Assembly (NCBI RefSeq): GCF_907164915.1
Contig: NC_061862.1
Coordinates: forward strand, 75,221,718 to 75,285,717
Length of the DNA: 64,000 nucleotides
Source of the DNA: Impatiens glandulifera
Taxonomy: Eukaryota; Streptophyta; Magnoliopsida; Ericales; Balsaminaceae
Direction of reading: 5' to 3'
The notes below the pieces were generated by a model. The model was not told the DNA's origin. It ran no database searches and worked only from the letters and a program-made list of their open reading frames with translations. Below, piece after piece: positions 11,872 to 22,732 of this stretch (its first letter is position 1; every line of letters begins with the position of its first letter). The position numbers were made by a program, and so were the translations under genes.

Positions 11872-13500
11872 ATGTCTCTTCTAAACAAAATCCCAATGTT
11901 CTCGAAGGAGGACTATGATGACTGGAAGAACAATATGCAAGCTCATTTGGCAGCTCAAGATGATGATATGTGGTATGTCATCACCGTTGGACCGATGAAG
12001 ATCCAGACGATTAGCACAACCACAACCTCAACTATTGGTGCTCCTGAGATGAAGAAGACGCCAAGATATGAGTGGACTGCTGAAGAAAAGAGGAAGATCA
12101 ACCTCGACAATGCGGCCAAAGATATCCTCTATAAGACGCTGGACAAAAATATGTTCAACAAGATCAAGTCATGCTCTACTGCCAAAGAAAGTTTAGAGAA
12201 GCTGACTCAACTCTGTGAAGGCAACGATCAAACCAAAAAAAACAAACTAATGGTATATGCCACACATAAGTTTGATAGCATTAAGACGCGTCTTTGAGAG
12301 ATAATGACTAAATTTGATGAACGATTCAACAACATAGTCATTGAGCTCTCGACTTTGGGAAAGACTTACAATAATATAGAGATTGCTATCAAAGTGATGA
12401 GAGCCTTACCTAGAGAATGAGACATCAAGACAATGGCGATGAGAGAATCTAAAGATCTCAACAAGCTTGAGCGGCACGACTTGTTCGCCGATATGAAAGC
12501 CTATGAGTTTGAAATAAACTCAAGGAATGAAGAAGAGCCATCCTCACTTGTCACAACAAAAGCGCTGGTGACTGCTGAAGAGCCACATGTCGCGACAGAT
12601 GCGAAGTCTGCTAAGAAGATTAGCAGCGATGCAATGTCACTCTTCGTCAAAAAGTTTGACAAATTCATGAAGAAAACTCATTCTAACTCTAATTCTAATA
12701 AATTTAATAATAAAGATGAATCCAAAGCTAACTTTAAATTCTTTAATTGTGATAAACTAGGTCAATCCAAGGCTGACTGCAGAAAGCCCAAGAGGGATGA
12801 CAAGAAGCCGTTTGATAGAAGAAACATAAAAGAACAAAAAGCTCTATTAGTTGAGGAAAGGAAGACCAAGTGGGCTGATAGTGACTCAAATGACAACTCA
12901 TCAAGCGAAAGTGAAGGTGAAGACGTCAAATGCTTCATGGCTGACTACACTGAGGTATTTGACTTCTCTTTTAACGAATTCACAAGAGATGACCTAACCA
13001 ATGCACTTAATGACATGGTCATTAAGTACAAGAAATTGTCAGACTCTTTTAATGAAATAAATTTGAAAAACAAAACTGATATTACAAGATTTTCATCTCA
13101 AAACCCTAAACCAGAAGTTTTGAATAATGAAATAAATGAGCTCTCATCTGAGAATGAGAAGCTCAAAAAAACAATCAAAACTCTATTTGCTGAAAACCAA
13201 AGATTAAACTATGTGATCAAATCTTGGACAAAATCTGAAAAAGTCGTCAAACATCTGATTATTGAGCAAAGTCCTGCCGGATGTAAATCCAATCTAGGAT
13301 TTGATAATAACTCTCCAGATGAGTCCAACAAAAAGTTGAACCCAATAAAAGGCAAACTTAAACCCATAAGCTTTGTCAAGGTTAATTTAACTGAATTTGA
13401 AATTAATCACAAGTGTGATGGCTTAACTTTAAAAGATGACATTAAATATATTAAACCAACTTCTAGCTGGCTCAAGCCTGAGAAGTGGGCAGCCAACTAG
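11872..13500 (+). pseudogene. Copia A gag
   Basis: A single frame of about 540 codons starts MSLLNKIPMFSKEDYDDWK, the usual copia Gag opening. It is broken by two in-frame TGA codons (12295-12297 and 12418-12420) and ends at TAG 13498-13500. Domain order: the UBN2/gag-polypeptide-like domain (to about 12420); a degenerate zinc knuckle near 12740-12785, where FFNCDKLGQSKADC lacks the first Cys and the His; an acidic Ser/Asp/Glu patch; and a long Lys/Glu/Asn-rich probable coiled coil (about 12970-13240). The translation continues past 13500 in the same frame into Ser/Lys-rich sequence before protease. Confidence 0.85.
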
Positions 13501-13767
13501 TCTGGCAAACAAAACTTTGACAGAATGTCAAAAAGTTCTCATAAAAAATCATCTTCTAAGGCTAAGGGATCATCAGCTGGCAGGAAAACATCTTCCAAGT
13601 CTAAATCTTACGCATTATCAACAACCCAAAGTGGAAGATCTATAAAATAACGCAAATATGGATCCCAAGGGACTAATCAACCATGGACCTAAGTAAAGAT
13701 GGGTACCAAAGTTGTAAATATGTATATGTGTAGGTAACTCAAGACAACGGTCTAGATGAGTCTGTTT

Positions 13768-14157
13768 GGTATCTGGATAGCGAATGCTCCAGACACATGA
13801 TAGGCAATAGCCGACTTTTGACTGACATAACAAAGTGCACTTGACCAAAGATCACTTTTGGTGATAACATCAAAGTTAAAACCTTGAGTAAGGGTAAGAT
13901 TGTCCACTGTAATCTTACTATTAATAACGTGTTGTTAGTAGAAAATCAGTGTTATAATTTCATTAACATTAGTCAAATGGGTGATAATGGCTACACTGTA
14001 GATTTTCAAAAGCATGCATGTCAAGTTAAAGATCAACAAGGAAATATCCTACTGACAGGAAGTAAAGTAGGAAACTCATATAAGATGAACTGGAAAAATA
14101 AGACGTCTGAACCTGTATGCATGATAGCTAAAAATTATCAAAAACCAGCTATGGCAT
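13768..14157 (+). pseudogene. Copia A protease and GAG-pre-integrase region
   Basis: It contains WYLDSECSRHM, the copia protease active-site signature with the usual Gly of DSG replaced by Glu. It is followed by a stop at about 13841 and then the segment with NISQMGDNGYTVDF, typical of the protease C-terminus and pre-integrase linker. The changed Gly and the stop make it inactive. Confidence 0.8.
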
Positions 14158-14273
14158 AAAAGACTAAATCATCTTAATTTTAAAACAATTAACAACATAT
14201 TTTCAAAAGATCTTTTAACTGGAATACCTAAACTAAAGTTTTTTTTAAAGATAAGGTCTGCCCTGCTTATGAA

Positions 14274-15011
14274 ATGGGAAAACAGGTCAGCTCAACTTTT
14301 AAAAACAAAGGTAATATCCAATCCAACAGGTGTTTGGAATTATTGCACATGGATCTTTTTGGTCCGATTCTAGTAACAAATTTAGAGGGAATGAAATATA
14401 TCCTTGTAATAATTGATGATTATTCTAGATTTACTTGGGTAATATTTTTAGCATCTAAGGATCAATCTGTTGGAAATTTAATTAAGATCATTAAAAGACT
14501 ACAAAATGAAAAATCTTTAAGTGTTATAAAGATTAGAAGTGATAGAGTAATATAATTTACAAACAAAATATATCTTGCTTTCTTGAGAAATCTGGTAATA
14601 GACACGAGTTGTCTAGTGCCAGAACTCCACAGCAGAATGATGTTGCTGAAAGAAGGAACATAAACTGAAAAAAGCTACTAGGTCAATGCTAGTTGATTCC
14701 GGTGTGTCTCAAAAGCTATGGGCATAAGTTATTAACACAATATGCATACTCAAAACAGATCAATGATTAATAAACGTTTTAATAAAACACCCTACAATAT
14801 TTTCTATGGAAAAGTTTCTAAAATTTCATATTTTAGAATCTTTGGCTGTAAATGTTTTATTCATAACAATGGAAAAACTCATTTGACTGATTTTGATGCC
14901 AAACCAGATGCTGACATAATGTTAGGTTATTCATCAATTAACAAATTTTATAGAGTCTGTAATAAACAAACTCTAACTATTGAAGAATCTACCCATAATG
15001 TTTTTGATTAA
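14274..15011 (+). pseudogene. Copia A integrase, degenerate
   Basis: The first frame (14274-14555) includes LLHMDLFGP and IDDYSRFTWVIFL, with the first catalytic Asp (HMDLFGP). The middle part, including the DDE Glu region, is frameshifted. The C-terminal part (14742-15011) carries YFRIFGCKCFIHNNGK and VFD, typical of copia integrase ends. Several stops interrupt it. Confidence 0.8.
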
Positions 15012-15229
15012 TTTGTTGAAAGTAATTCAAAAAAAATCATCGAAGTGGCTACATGTTGGAAGCTACTAATCTCCAATCTGATAGTGATGATGAAGTTCAG
15101 GTCAACAGAAACAACACGTCTGATCAGCCAGCTAATCCAGTTAAAATTCAACCAGAGAGCCAGACTGAAAGTCAATAGGCTGCTGATAGTTCGGATGTTG
15201 CTGAGACAACTGATCAGACAATTGACCCT

Positions 15230-15729
15230 CTAGGACCAAACTTTAGATGGAACAGAAACTACCCACCTGAACTAATAATAAGTAATCTTAATGCACCTCT
15301 TAGAACAAAAAAATCAACTAATGGATGAATTTGCAAACTCTGCTTTTATTTCTCAAATTGAACCTAAGAAAATTGATCAAGCATTGCTTAATCCAGAATG
15401 AATCAATGGTATGCAAGAAGAATTAAATCATTTTGAAAGAAACAAAGTTTGCCATCTAATTTCAAGACTAGGCGATCAATCTGTTATTGGAACTCAATGG
15501 GTTTTTAGAAATAAACTTAATGAAGATGATTTAGTTATGAGAAACAAAGCTAAACTAGTAGCTCAATGATATATACATGAAGAAGAAATTGACTTTGATG
15601 AGTCATTCGTCCCTGTAGCTATACTAGAAGCTATTAGAATTTTTCTAGCCTATGCTGCTTTCAAAAAATTTAAAGTATATAAAATGAATGTTAAAAGTGT
15701 AGTTAAATGGTATACTTAATGAAGATGTT
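15230..15729 (+). pseudogene. Copia A reverse transcriptase, part 1
   Basis: It translates to the copia RT N-terminus: QWVFRNKLNEDDLVMRNKAK, then FDESFVPVAILEAIRIFLA and KFKVYKMNVKS. A TGA interrupts it near 15567. It stops abruptly at 15729, where copia B is inserted; the downstream coding sequence resumes at 20681 with VYVEQPP. Confidence 0.85.
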
Positions 15730-15954
15730 TGTAAGATTAAATTTGCTAATTAACTTAGGAGAATTAGCCAATAATTATAAAATTACCAAGTTTTGAATAT
15801 TTAGTTTAAATAATCAAAAAGGGAGAAATTGTTAAATATGAAATAGTTTTGATAATGAATGAATAAAAACTAAATTCAATTATATATATAAGTGAAATTA
15901 TATATAATTTTTAAGTCATATCAAGTATATTAATAATTTTAAAGATAACAACAA

Positions 15955-15993
15955 GGTGTTGTAATATAGTGGTTAGTACTCCCGCCTGTCACC
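15955..15993 (+). pseudogene. tRNA-Asp(GTC)-like fragment in copia B 5' LTR
   Basis: GGTGTTGTAATATAGTGGTT followed by AGTACTCCCGCCTGTCAC matches the 5' half of plant tRNA-Asp through the anticodon loop. The 3' half is deleted here but partly kept in the 3' LTR. Confidence 0.75.
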
Positions 15994-16208
15994 CTTTAGG
16001 GAAGCTGAGAAAATACCGAAATTGCCACTATGCAAGATAGGTAGTTTGTAAGGGCGCGTATGGTTTCTAATCAATCTTAGTGAAACGCAATTTGGGATGG
16101 GCTATCTGACACAACATCGGAGACAGTCCTAAAGAAGACTGTCATATACCAAAATTATTCAAATCCTCTAAATGAACGTTTCTAGTACAACAAGCTACAT
16201 TAAATGAA

Positions 16209-16759
16209 CTAGCCTGTATTCCGTGCATTTGCACGAGTAATGATATAAAAAACCGTGAAAAAATATTACGGTAAAAATGTGATAATATTTTTAATTTTAT
16301 TTTTAACCGTTTTAAGTTTATGGGCGGTCAACCTACAATCCGACCCAAGTATCCATTTACTCTCACATATATATCAAAATTAACCAAAGTTCTCGACCCG
16401 ACAATCCAGACACTTTAAAAATTAAGCATCATTATATATATATAGATTAGTTAGTTAAAAAGTTGAATTTATATTGTTAAAATGTTCAGCGTTTATCAAA
16501 TTTATTGTTAATTTAAAATATAAAGTGTTATTAGCCTAGTTGGTTAAAGGGTTTTACTTGATTTGTTAAGTTGCAAGTTTGATCCATAATTATAGTTTTT
16601 TTAATTTTATTTTTAACTATTTTAAGTTTATGGGCGGGTCAACCCACAATCCAACCCAAATATCCATTTACTCTCACATATATACATCCAAATTAACTAC
16701 AGCTCTTGACCCGACAATCCGAACACTTTAAAATTTAAGCATCATTATATATATATATA
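16209..16759 (-). mobile_element. Helitron-like or tRNA-headed insertion in copia B 5' LTR
   Basis: It is absent from the 3' LTR, which reads straight across between A and T. On the minus strand the insertion ends with a 6-bp-stem hairpin (CGTGCA/TGCACG, 16222-16235), nine bases, and then CTAG, which is the structure of a Helitron 3' terminus. The opposite end is an AT microsatellite rather than the expected TC. Inside are two direct repeats of about 155 bp (16291-16444 and 16601-16759) and a Pol III-like pair (TAGCCTAGTTGGTTAAAGG and GCAAGTTTGATCC) near 16525-16585. Confidence 0.5.
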
Positions 16760-17527
16760 TTTTGGTTTTCTCTCATCAAGAACAGACAAGATCAAAGAAG
16801 ATCTTCTCTATTGTACCATTTTGAAGCTCAGCCAATCAAAAGAGGACTAGTATCATTTGAAGTCAACATATTTGTTGGTAAAGCATATAGGACTGTTGCT
16901 ATGCTTTAGAGATATAAGAAGATCAAAGGAAAACAGAAGGAGTGTGTGGAGATCTGGGCACTCTTGCTAATTAAATAAAACTCTCTACAAATATATATTC
17001 AAGCCTTTGCCTTAGCATTTTTCTATGAGAGACATTTCATACAAAGCATTGTATTAATCCTTACATCTGTGTGATTGTTTTTAAGTTGAATAGATAGTAA
17101 CTATTCAATAAGTGTTGTGTACTAGGAGTTTGGAAACATGCAATATCTAAGTCCTAGTTGTCCGATTGGGTTTGTATAAGCATTGTATTCAAACCAAAGT
17201 CTTCTAGTGAATATTCTTCCCAAGGTTGAGAAGAATATCCTTCTCGAGGTCGAGAAGAAGGGGTGATGTAGGAGAGTTTACTCCGAACATCCATAAACAA
17301 CTCTTGTGTCTTGTGTTCTTTACTTTCTAAATATTCCAACCATTTATTTGTTGCTTCAAATCAAAACAAACACTTCCGCACTTGAACTTTGTTCAAGAGT
17401 TTGTGACGGCTTGTGTAGAATAGAAACCATATAATCAACCTCTAACAGGGTTATTATCGAACGGTGTGTGTGTAAGCGGTCAACGTTGCGAGACCCAGTC
17501 TCCTTCAACGATCCCGTTCCTAACAAG

Positions 17528-17542
17528 TGGTATCAAATCAAG
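17528..17542 (+). other. Copia B primer-binding site, degenerate
   Basis: TGGTATCAAATCAAG follows the 5' LTR after AG. It differs from the tRNA-iMet-type site (TGGTATCAGAGC) at positions 9 and 11 to 12. Confidence 0.7.
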
Positions 17543-17574
17543 TTGTTTCTATTCTCAAGAATTCGAATATCATC

Positions 17575-18540
17575 ATGCCTTTCATCAACGAGCCCCCCAT
17601 GTTCTGCATTGAAGAATATGTTGATTGGAAGATTCGCATGGAGGTGCATCTGGCCTCATAAGACGACGACATGTGATATGTTATCACCGATGGCCCGATA
17701 AAAATTGAGAAGCCAAGATGCAAATGGACGACTGAAGATAAGAAGATGAATAACCTGGATAATGTTTTCAAAAATATTATGTTCAAGTCGCTGGACAAGA
17801 ATATGTTCAGTAAGATCAAGTCATGCTCCTCTGCTAAAGAAATTTGGGAAAAGCTAATCCAACTGTGTGAGGGCAACGGCCAAAAAAGTAGAACTAAAAA
17901 GAGAAGAAGGCTTTGATGGCTGCTGAAACCAAGGGAAAATAGGCCAATAGTGATTCAGACAACTCATCATCCAGCGACCGTGATGATAAAGTTGATACCT
18001 ACTTCACGACTGAGAAAGAATATGAGGTATTTGATTTCTCCTCTTAAGAATCTACAAGAGACGACTTAACTATTGCACTTAATAACATATTCATTAAGTA
18101 TAAGAAGTTGTCAGACTATTTCAATGAAATGAAATTAAAATATGAAACTGTCAACTCTTCTTCATCACAATTCTCTAAACCAAAAGTTTTTGAAAACAAA
18201 ATGGTTGAGCTCTCATCTATGAATGAGAAGCTCAAGGAAGGAAAATGTTCAAACTCTGTTTTTTAAAACCAACGTTTGACATATGTGGTCACTTCCTGGA
18301 CGAAGTCTGGAGATGCAGTTAGACAACAAATAAGTATGATGAGGCCTGTCGAATGCAAATACGGTTTAAGATTTGACAATTCTATCCTAGACCAGTCATC
18401 TAAGAAGTTAAACCCGACAAAAGATAAACTTAAGACAATAAGTTTTTTCAGGTGTAGTTTAATTGATAAAGGAACTAATTGAAGTTGTGATGATTTTACT
18501 TCAAAAGATGAGATGATTCATATAAAACCAACCTAAAGCT
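17575..18540 (+). pseudogene. Copia B gag remnant
   Basis: It starts MPFINEPPMFCIEEYVDWKI and is clearly homologous to copia A gag (shared VITDGPIKI, KIKSCSSAKE, LTQLCEGN-like blocks). It has in-frame stops near 17659 and 17674, an internal deletion near 17880 that removes the zinc knuckle, and then the coiled-coil C-terminal part (18276-18482 is the longest open piece). No protease or pol follows. Confidence 0.8.
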
Positions 18541-19198
18541 CGCTGAAACCTGAGAGAAGGACAGTCAGTTGGTATGGTAAGGAAAAACTTGACATTAAGT
18601 CAAGAAATGTTTACCAAAAATCATCCTTTGAAGCTAAAGAATCATCAGCACACATAGAGAAATCTGCTAAATACAATATACACACATAACGGGAAATCCA
18701 TCAAAATAATCAAAGTATGGATTCCCAAGGGACTAATCCATCAGAAATCCAAAAAAAAATGGGTACCGAATTTGTTTTTTTCTATGAATGCAGATAAAGC
18801 AAGACTGCAGCGTGGAAGATTATGCATGACATATGGACAACCGGTTGCTGACGAACATAACATATGAAGACAACAAGCATGAAGTGACTAACATCCTCAT
18901 GAAGCCACTTCCCGGGTCTAAGTTTTTATTTCCTTAAAAATATTTTAGTATTGTTAGATTACAATAATGCATAAATTGATTTAATTATAAACTTGGTTGG
19001 TTTTGATAGTTTTAAGATAAAAAATCAAAAAGGGAGAAATTGGTAAAAATAGACAACATATTTTGATAATTTATTCTAAATAATCAAAGAAGAAAAACTG
19101 ATAGATTAAATTTGCTAATCAACTTAAGATAATTAGCCAACAATTATAAAAGTACCATGTTTTGAATATTTATTTTAAATAATCAAAAATGGAGAAAT
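18541..19198 (+). other. Copia B interior, degraded, with polypurine tract
   Basis: A remnant of the gag-protease junction (the GSQGTNP-like phrase near 18720) is followed by sequence without open frames. Purine-rich AAAAAGGGAGAAATTG near 19028 and AAAAATGGAGAAATTG near 19184 are polypurine-tract candidates; the latter abuts the 3' LTR. Confidence 0.6.
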
Positions 19199-20680
19199 TG
19201 TAAGATTAAATTTGCTAATTAACTTAGGAGAATTAGCCAATAATTATAAAATTACCAAGTTTTGAATATTTAGTTTAAATAATTAAGAAGGAAGAAATTG
19301 TTAGATATGAAATGATTTTGATAATAAATGAATAAAATTAAATTCAATTATACATATAAGTGAAAGTATATATAATTGTTAAGTCATATCAAGTATATTA
19401 ATAATTTTATAGATAATAACAAGGTGTTGTAGTATAGTGGTTAGTACTCCCACTTGTCACTCGGGTAACCAAGGTTCAAATCTCACCAAGCGTGAATAAT
19501 TATTAAAGTTTTATTATTTCAGGGAAGCTGAGCAAAAACCGAAATTGCCACGTAGGCGAGATCAGTAGTTTGCAAGGGCGCGTCCGGTTTCCCACCGATC
19601 GACTTCCTAGATTTTGTCATTTAAAAGTTGTCCGTTATTAAAGGACTTCGACATTAAATGCAAGTCTGATATTAAATGAGGCGTCCGGTAATTGCTCAAA
19701 TGTGGCATCTAAATAAATGATTTCTGCTACCTAATCAATCTTAACTCTATATTAAGCATTCACTATGAGCAGTCTAGCAAAGCAGAGTTTTACCAATTTG
19801 GGATGGGCAGTCTGACATAGCAGTATAGATAGTCTTAAAGAAGACTGTCATATACCAAAATTTTTCGAATCCTCTTAAATGAACGTTACTAGTACAACAA
19901 GCTACATTAAATGAATTTTGTCTTTCTCTCATCAAGAACAGACAAGATCAAAGAAGATATTCTCTGCTGTACCATTCTGAATCTCAGCCAATCAAAAGAA
20001 GACTATTGTCATTTGAAGTTAACATGTCTGTTGGTGAAGCAGATATAACCGTTGCTATGCTTTGGAGATATAAGAAGATCAAAGAAAAATAGAAGGTGTG
20101 TGGAGATCTGGGCACTCTTGCTAATTAAAAAAAACTCTTTATAAATATATATATTCAAGCCTTTTCCTTATCATTTTTCTATGAGAGACATTTCTTACTA
20201 AGCATTGTACTAATCCTTACATTTGTGTTATTATTTGTAAGTTGAATAGATAGTATCTATTCAATAAGTGTTGTGTACTAGGAGTTCAGAAACAGGCAAT
20301 ATCTAAGTCCTGGTTGTCCGACTAGGTTTGTATAAGCATTGTATTCAAACCAAAGTCTTCTAGTGAATATTCTTCCCAAGGATGAGAAGAATATCCTTCT
20401 AGAGGTTGAGAAGAAGGGGTGACGTATGAGAGTTTACTCCGGACATCCATAAACAACTCTTGTGTCTTGTGTTATTTTTTTCTGAATCTTCCAACCATTT
20501 ATTTATTGCTTCAAGTCAAAACAAACACTTCCGCACTTGAACTTTGTTCAAGAGTTTGTGATGGCTTGTGTAGAATAGAAACAAGATAATCAACATCTAA
20601 TAGGGTTATTATCGAACGGTGTGTGTGTAAGCGGTCAACGTTGCGAGACCCAGTCTCCTTCGACGATCTCGTTCCTAACA
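19199..20680 (+). repeat. 3' LTR of copia B
   Basis: It starts TGTAAGATTAAATTTGC after the purine-rich AAAAATGGAGAAAT. A 100-bp unit beginning TAAGATTAAATTTGC and ending with a GGAGAAATTG-like sequence occurs at 19102-19200 and again at 19201-19299, so the LTR start and the adjacent interior are a tandem duplication containing polypurine-like tracts. Confidence 0.9.
19423..19493 (+). pseudogene. tRNA-Asp(GTC)-derived segment in copia B 3' LTR
   Basis: A full-length tRNA-shaped segment: 5' arm GGTGTTGTAGTATAGTGG, anticodon-loop region CTTGTCAC (GTC, Asp), variable/T region with GGTTCAAATC, then a CACCAAGCG end. Outer acceptor-stem pairs and part of the anticodon stem are mismatched, so it is not a working tRNA gene. 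Because it sits at the same place in both LTRs, it entered the LTR before this element's last transposition. It may be a captured tRNA or a tRNA-Asp-headed SINE. Confidence 0.75.
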
Positions 20681-21074
20681 ATGTTTATGTTGAACAACCG
20701 CCTAGTTTTCAAAATCATTCTTTTCCTAAGCATGTTTTTAAACTAGATAAAGTTTTATATGGTCTTAAGAAAGCCCTTAGAGCATGGTATGACACCTTGA
20801 CTAAATTCTTATTTGAGCATGATTTTATTATAGGCACATTTTTCAGATTTGTTAAAAATTCACATATTTACTTGTTCAAATTTGTGTGGATGATATCATA
20901 TTTGGATCAACTAACCCCAAATTATGTGAGAAGTTTTCCAAGCTAATGCAAGTTAAGTTTGAGATGAGTATGATGGGTGAGCTGACGTTCTTCCTTGGTC
21001 TTCAAGTTCGTCAATTTGAAGCTAACATCTTCATCAATCAAGCAAAGTATACCAAGGAACTGCTGAAGAAATTT
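20681..21074 (+). pseudogene. Copia A reverse transcriptase, part 2
   Basis: The RT resumes after copia B: VYVEQPPSFQNHSFPKHVFK, then VLYGLKKALRAWYD. After a frameshift comes DDIIFGSTNPKLCEKF, the second half of the catalytic YVDD block (MDDIIFG here), followed by FFLGLQV and YTKELLKKF. It breaks at 21074, where solo LTR C is inserted. Confidence 0.85.
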
Positions 21075-22586
21075 TGATAGGATCGGCTTTATCAATAGAG
21101 ACGGGGGTCTGGCTATTGATGAAGGCTTATGAAAAACGGTTTGAAAGAAATCTTGTTAGGGATTTAATTTGCTTTCTATTCTACGCAAACCCTTGCAAAC
21201 ACTTGAAACAGAATCAAGGCGGAATTGTTTACTTAGGTTTGAAGCTCAAGATAAAGAATGTGAAGATGACATAAATGAAAAGACACAGTAGTTTGTTTAT
21301 GAATGTTCGGAGCAAACTCTCCTACGTCACCCTTTCTTTCAACCACCGGAAGGATTCACTATAATATGATTTGAATCAAAATACAGTTTGCACACACATA
21401 GCTCACTATTGAACAGAACATACTCTGTTCAATTTACAAGATGAATAATATCACTCAGCTAAATGTGTTTTTGATTCTAGCTCTCTCTTGATTCACACAC
21501 AATACAATTAGGAAAGCAGCTTACGGCTTGAATATTCAAAGGATTGATTACACAATAGTTCTTCTCAGATAGTATTTCTTAGTTGATCGAAAAAATGGTT
21601 GGTCGTTCGTTCGTTGTCCTTGAGATTTGATAAATACTGGGCAGAGACTAACGGTCGAATCTTCAGAATGATACGTGACACTCTTCCATTGGAAAGCCTC
21701 CATAGTACACAACAGGTTCTGAGTACAAGGATCGTGGCCATACTCAACTAATAGTGTGCCGAATATTCTTCAAGGATGTACTTGCAAAACAAGTAGTGTG
21801 AAGGATATTCTCTTACGTGGCATTCGTTGAATGGTTGTGTCTAGCTATCGTACTGATCTTCACTAGAAAGTGGAGCAGGAGTAGCGTACAGCTATAACAC
21901 ATGGGTAGGCGGGTGCTAGCTTCAAGAAGACTACTTAAGCATAGCATTAGACGTATTTCAGTTAGACGACCTCGTCTAATTAAATCAAACGTCCCCGTCT
22001 AAGAGCAGAATCCATTAGACCACCTGGTCTAATGGGATTAGACTTACGTCTAATTACAATCACTTTAGACTAATCTGAAGGAGTTAGACTACACGCCTAA
22101 CTTTCACCAATTAGACTTCACATCTAACTTTCACAAACCATTAGACTGCACGTCTAACTCCACGAGCTAGACTACACGTCTAACTCCACGAGTTAGACTG
22201 CACGTCTAATTCCGTTCCACTTCAGACTAATCTGAAGGAGTTAGACTCCACGTCTAACTTTCACAATCCATTAGACTTGCACGTCTAATTCCAAATACAT
22301 TAGACTGTACGTTTAACTCCACTGAGTTAGACTGCACGTCTAACTCCACGAGTTAGACTGCACGTCTAATTCCGAATTCATTAAACTGCACGTCTAACTC
22401 CACGAGTTAGACTGCACGTCTAATTTCATTAATCTAATATCAAATTGGTCTAATGAACCTCATTAGAACCAAGTATTATGAAATCTGATTTCGATACACT
22501 TGCATCAAAACGCATAAATCATTTCATCATCAAAATCCCAATAGTCAAACTATTTCAACACTTAGTCAAAATAATTTGACCCAACA
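21075..22586 (-). mobile_element. Solo LTR C inserted in copia A pol
   Basis: On the minus strand it starts TGTTGGGTCAAATTATTTTG (22586) and ends CCGATCCTATCA (21075), with TG...CA termini. It splits the copia A RT between KKF and the next residues. Flanks AATTT (21070-21074) and AGTTT (22587-22591) are a 5-bp target duplication with one change. No internal coding region is present. A second, truncated copy lies in the opposite orientation at 22733-23391. The 26-bp palindromic array at 21940-22440 belongs to this LTR. Confidence 0.85.
21940..22440. repeat. Tandem palindrome array (TTAGAC...GTCTAA)
   Basis: More than fifteen copies of TTAGACTGCACGTCTAA or variants, spaced about 26 bases apart with linkers such as CTCCACGAG or CTTTCACAA. 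Each copy is an inverted repeat (TTAGAC/GTCTAA) with a 5-base loop. Loop bases vary (TGCAC, TACAC, TCCAC, CACCTG) more than the stems. Confidence 0.9.
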
Positions 22587-22732
22587 AGTTTAGTATGGAG
22601 AATTTTTCAGCGACCTCAACACCCATGAACTCATCAAGCAAGCTAGATAAGGAAGAAGCTTGCCAGAATGTTGACATCACTACCTATAGAGGAACTATCG
22701 GCTCCTTTCTTTATCTACCAGTTGTTGTACGA
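22587..22732 (+). pseudogene. Copia A RT C-terminus, part 3
   Basis: It continues the reading from 21074: ENFSATSTPMNSSSKLDKEE, then TYRGTIGSFLYL, the conserved copia block before RNase H. It ends at the junction with an LTR fragment at 22733; the RNase H domain is missing. Confidence 0.85.

Larger units (their letters stand above)
15730..17525 (+). repeat. 5' LTR of copia B
   Basis: It matches the 3' LTR at 19199-20680 but contains a 551-bp foreign insertion (16209-16759). It has lost two blocks present in the 3' copy: about 45 bp spanning the 3' half of a tRNA-like segment, and roughly 150 bp near 16052. Confidence 0.9.
15730..20680 (+). mobile_element. Ty1/copia retrotransposon B, nested in copia A
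   Basis: Both ends are resolved: the element starts TGTAAGATTAAATTTGC at 15730 and ends GTTCCTAACA at 20680. It is flanked by the exact 5-bp duplication ATGTT (15725-15729 and 20681-20685), and copia A RT coding sequence continues across it. The two LTRs (15730-17525 and 19199-20680) enclose only a 1.67-kb interior with a gag remnant. Protease, integrase and RT are missing, so it is non-autonomous and was presumably mobilised by relatives. Gag resembles copia A gag, so the two are related families. Confidence 0.9.

Noticed and set aside
19423..19493. Functional tRNA-Asp gene
   Set aside because: Acceptor and anticodon stems are mismatched, and the segment is embedded in both LTRs of a retrotransposon.
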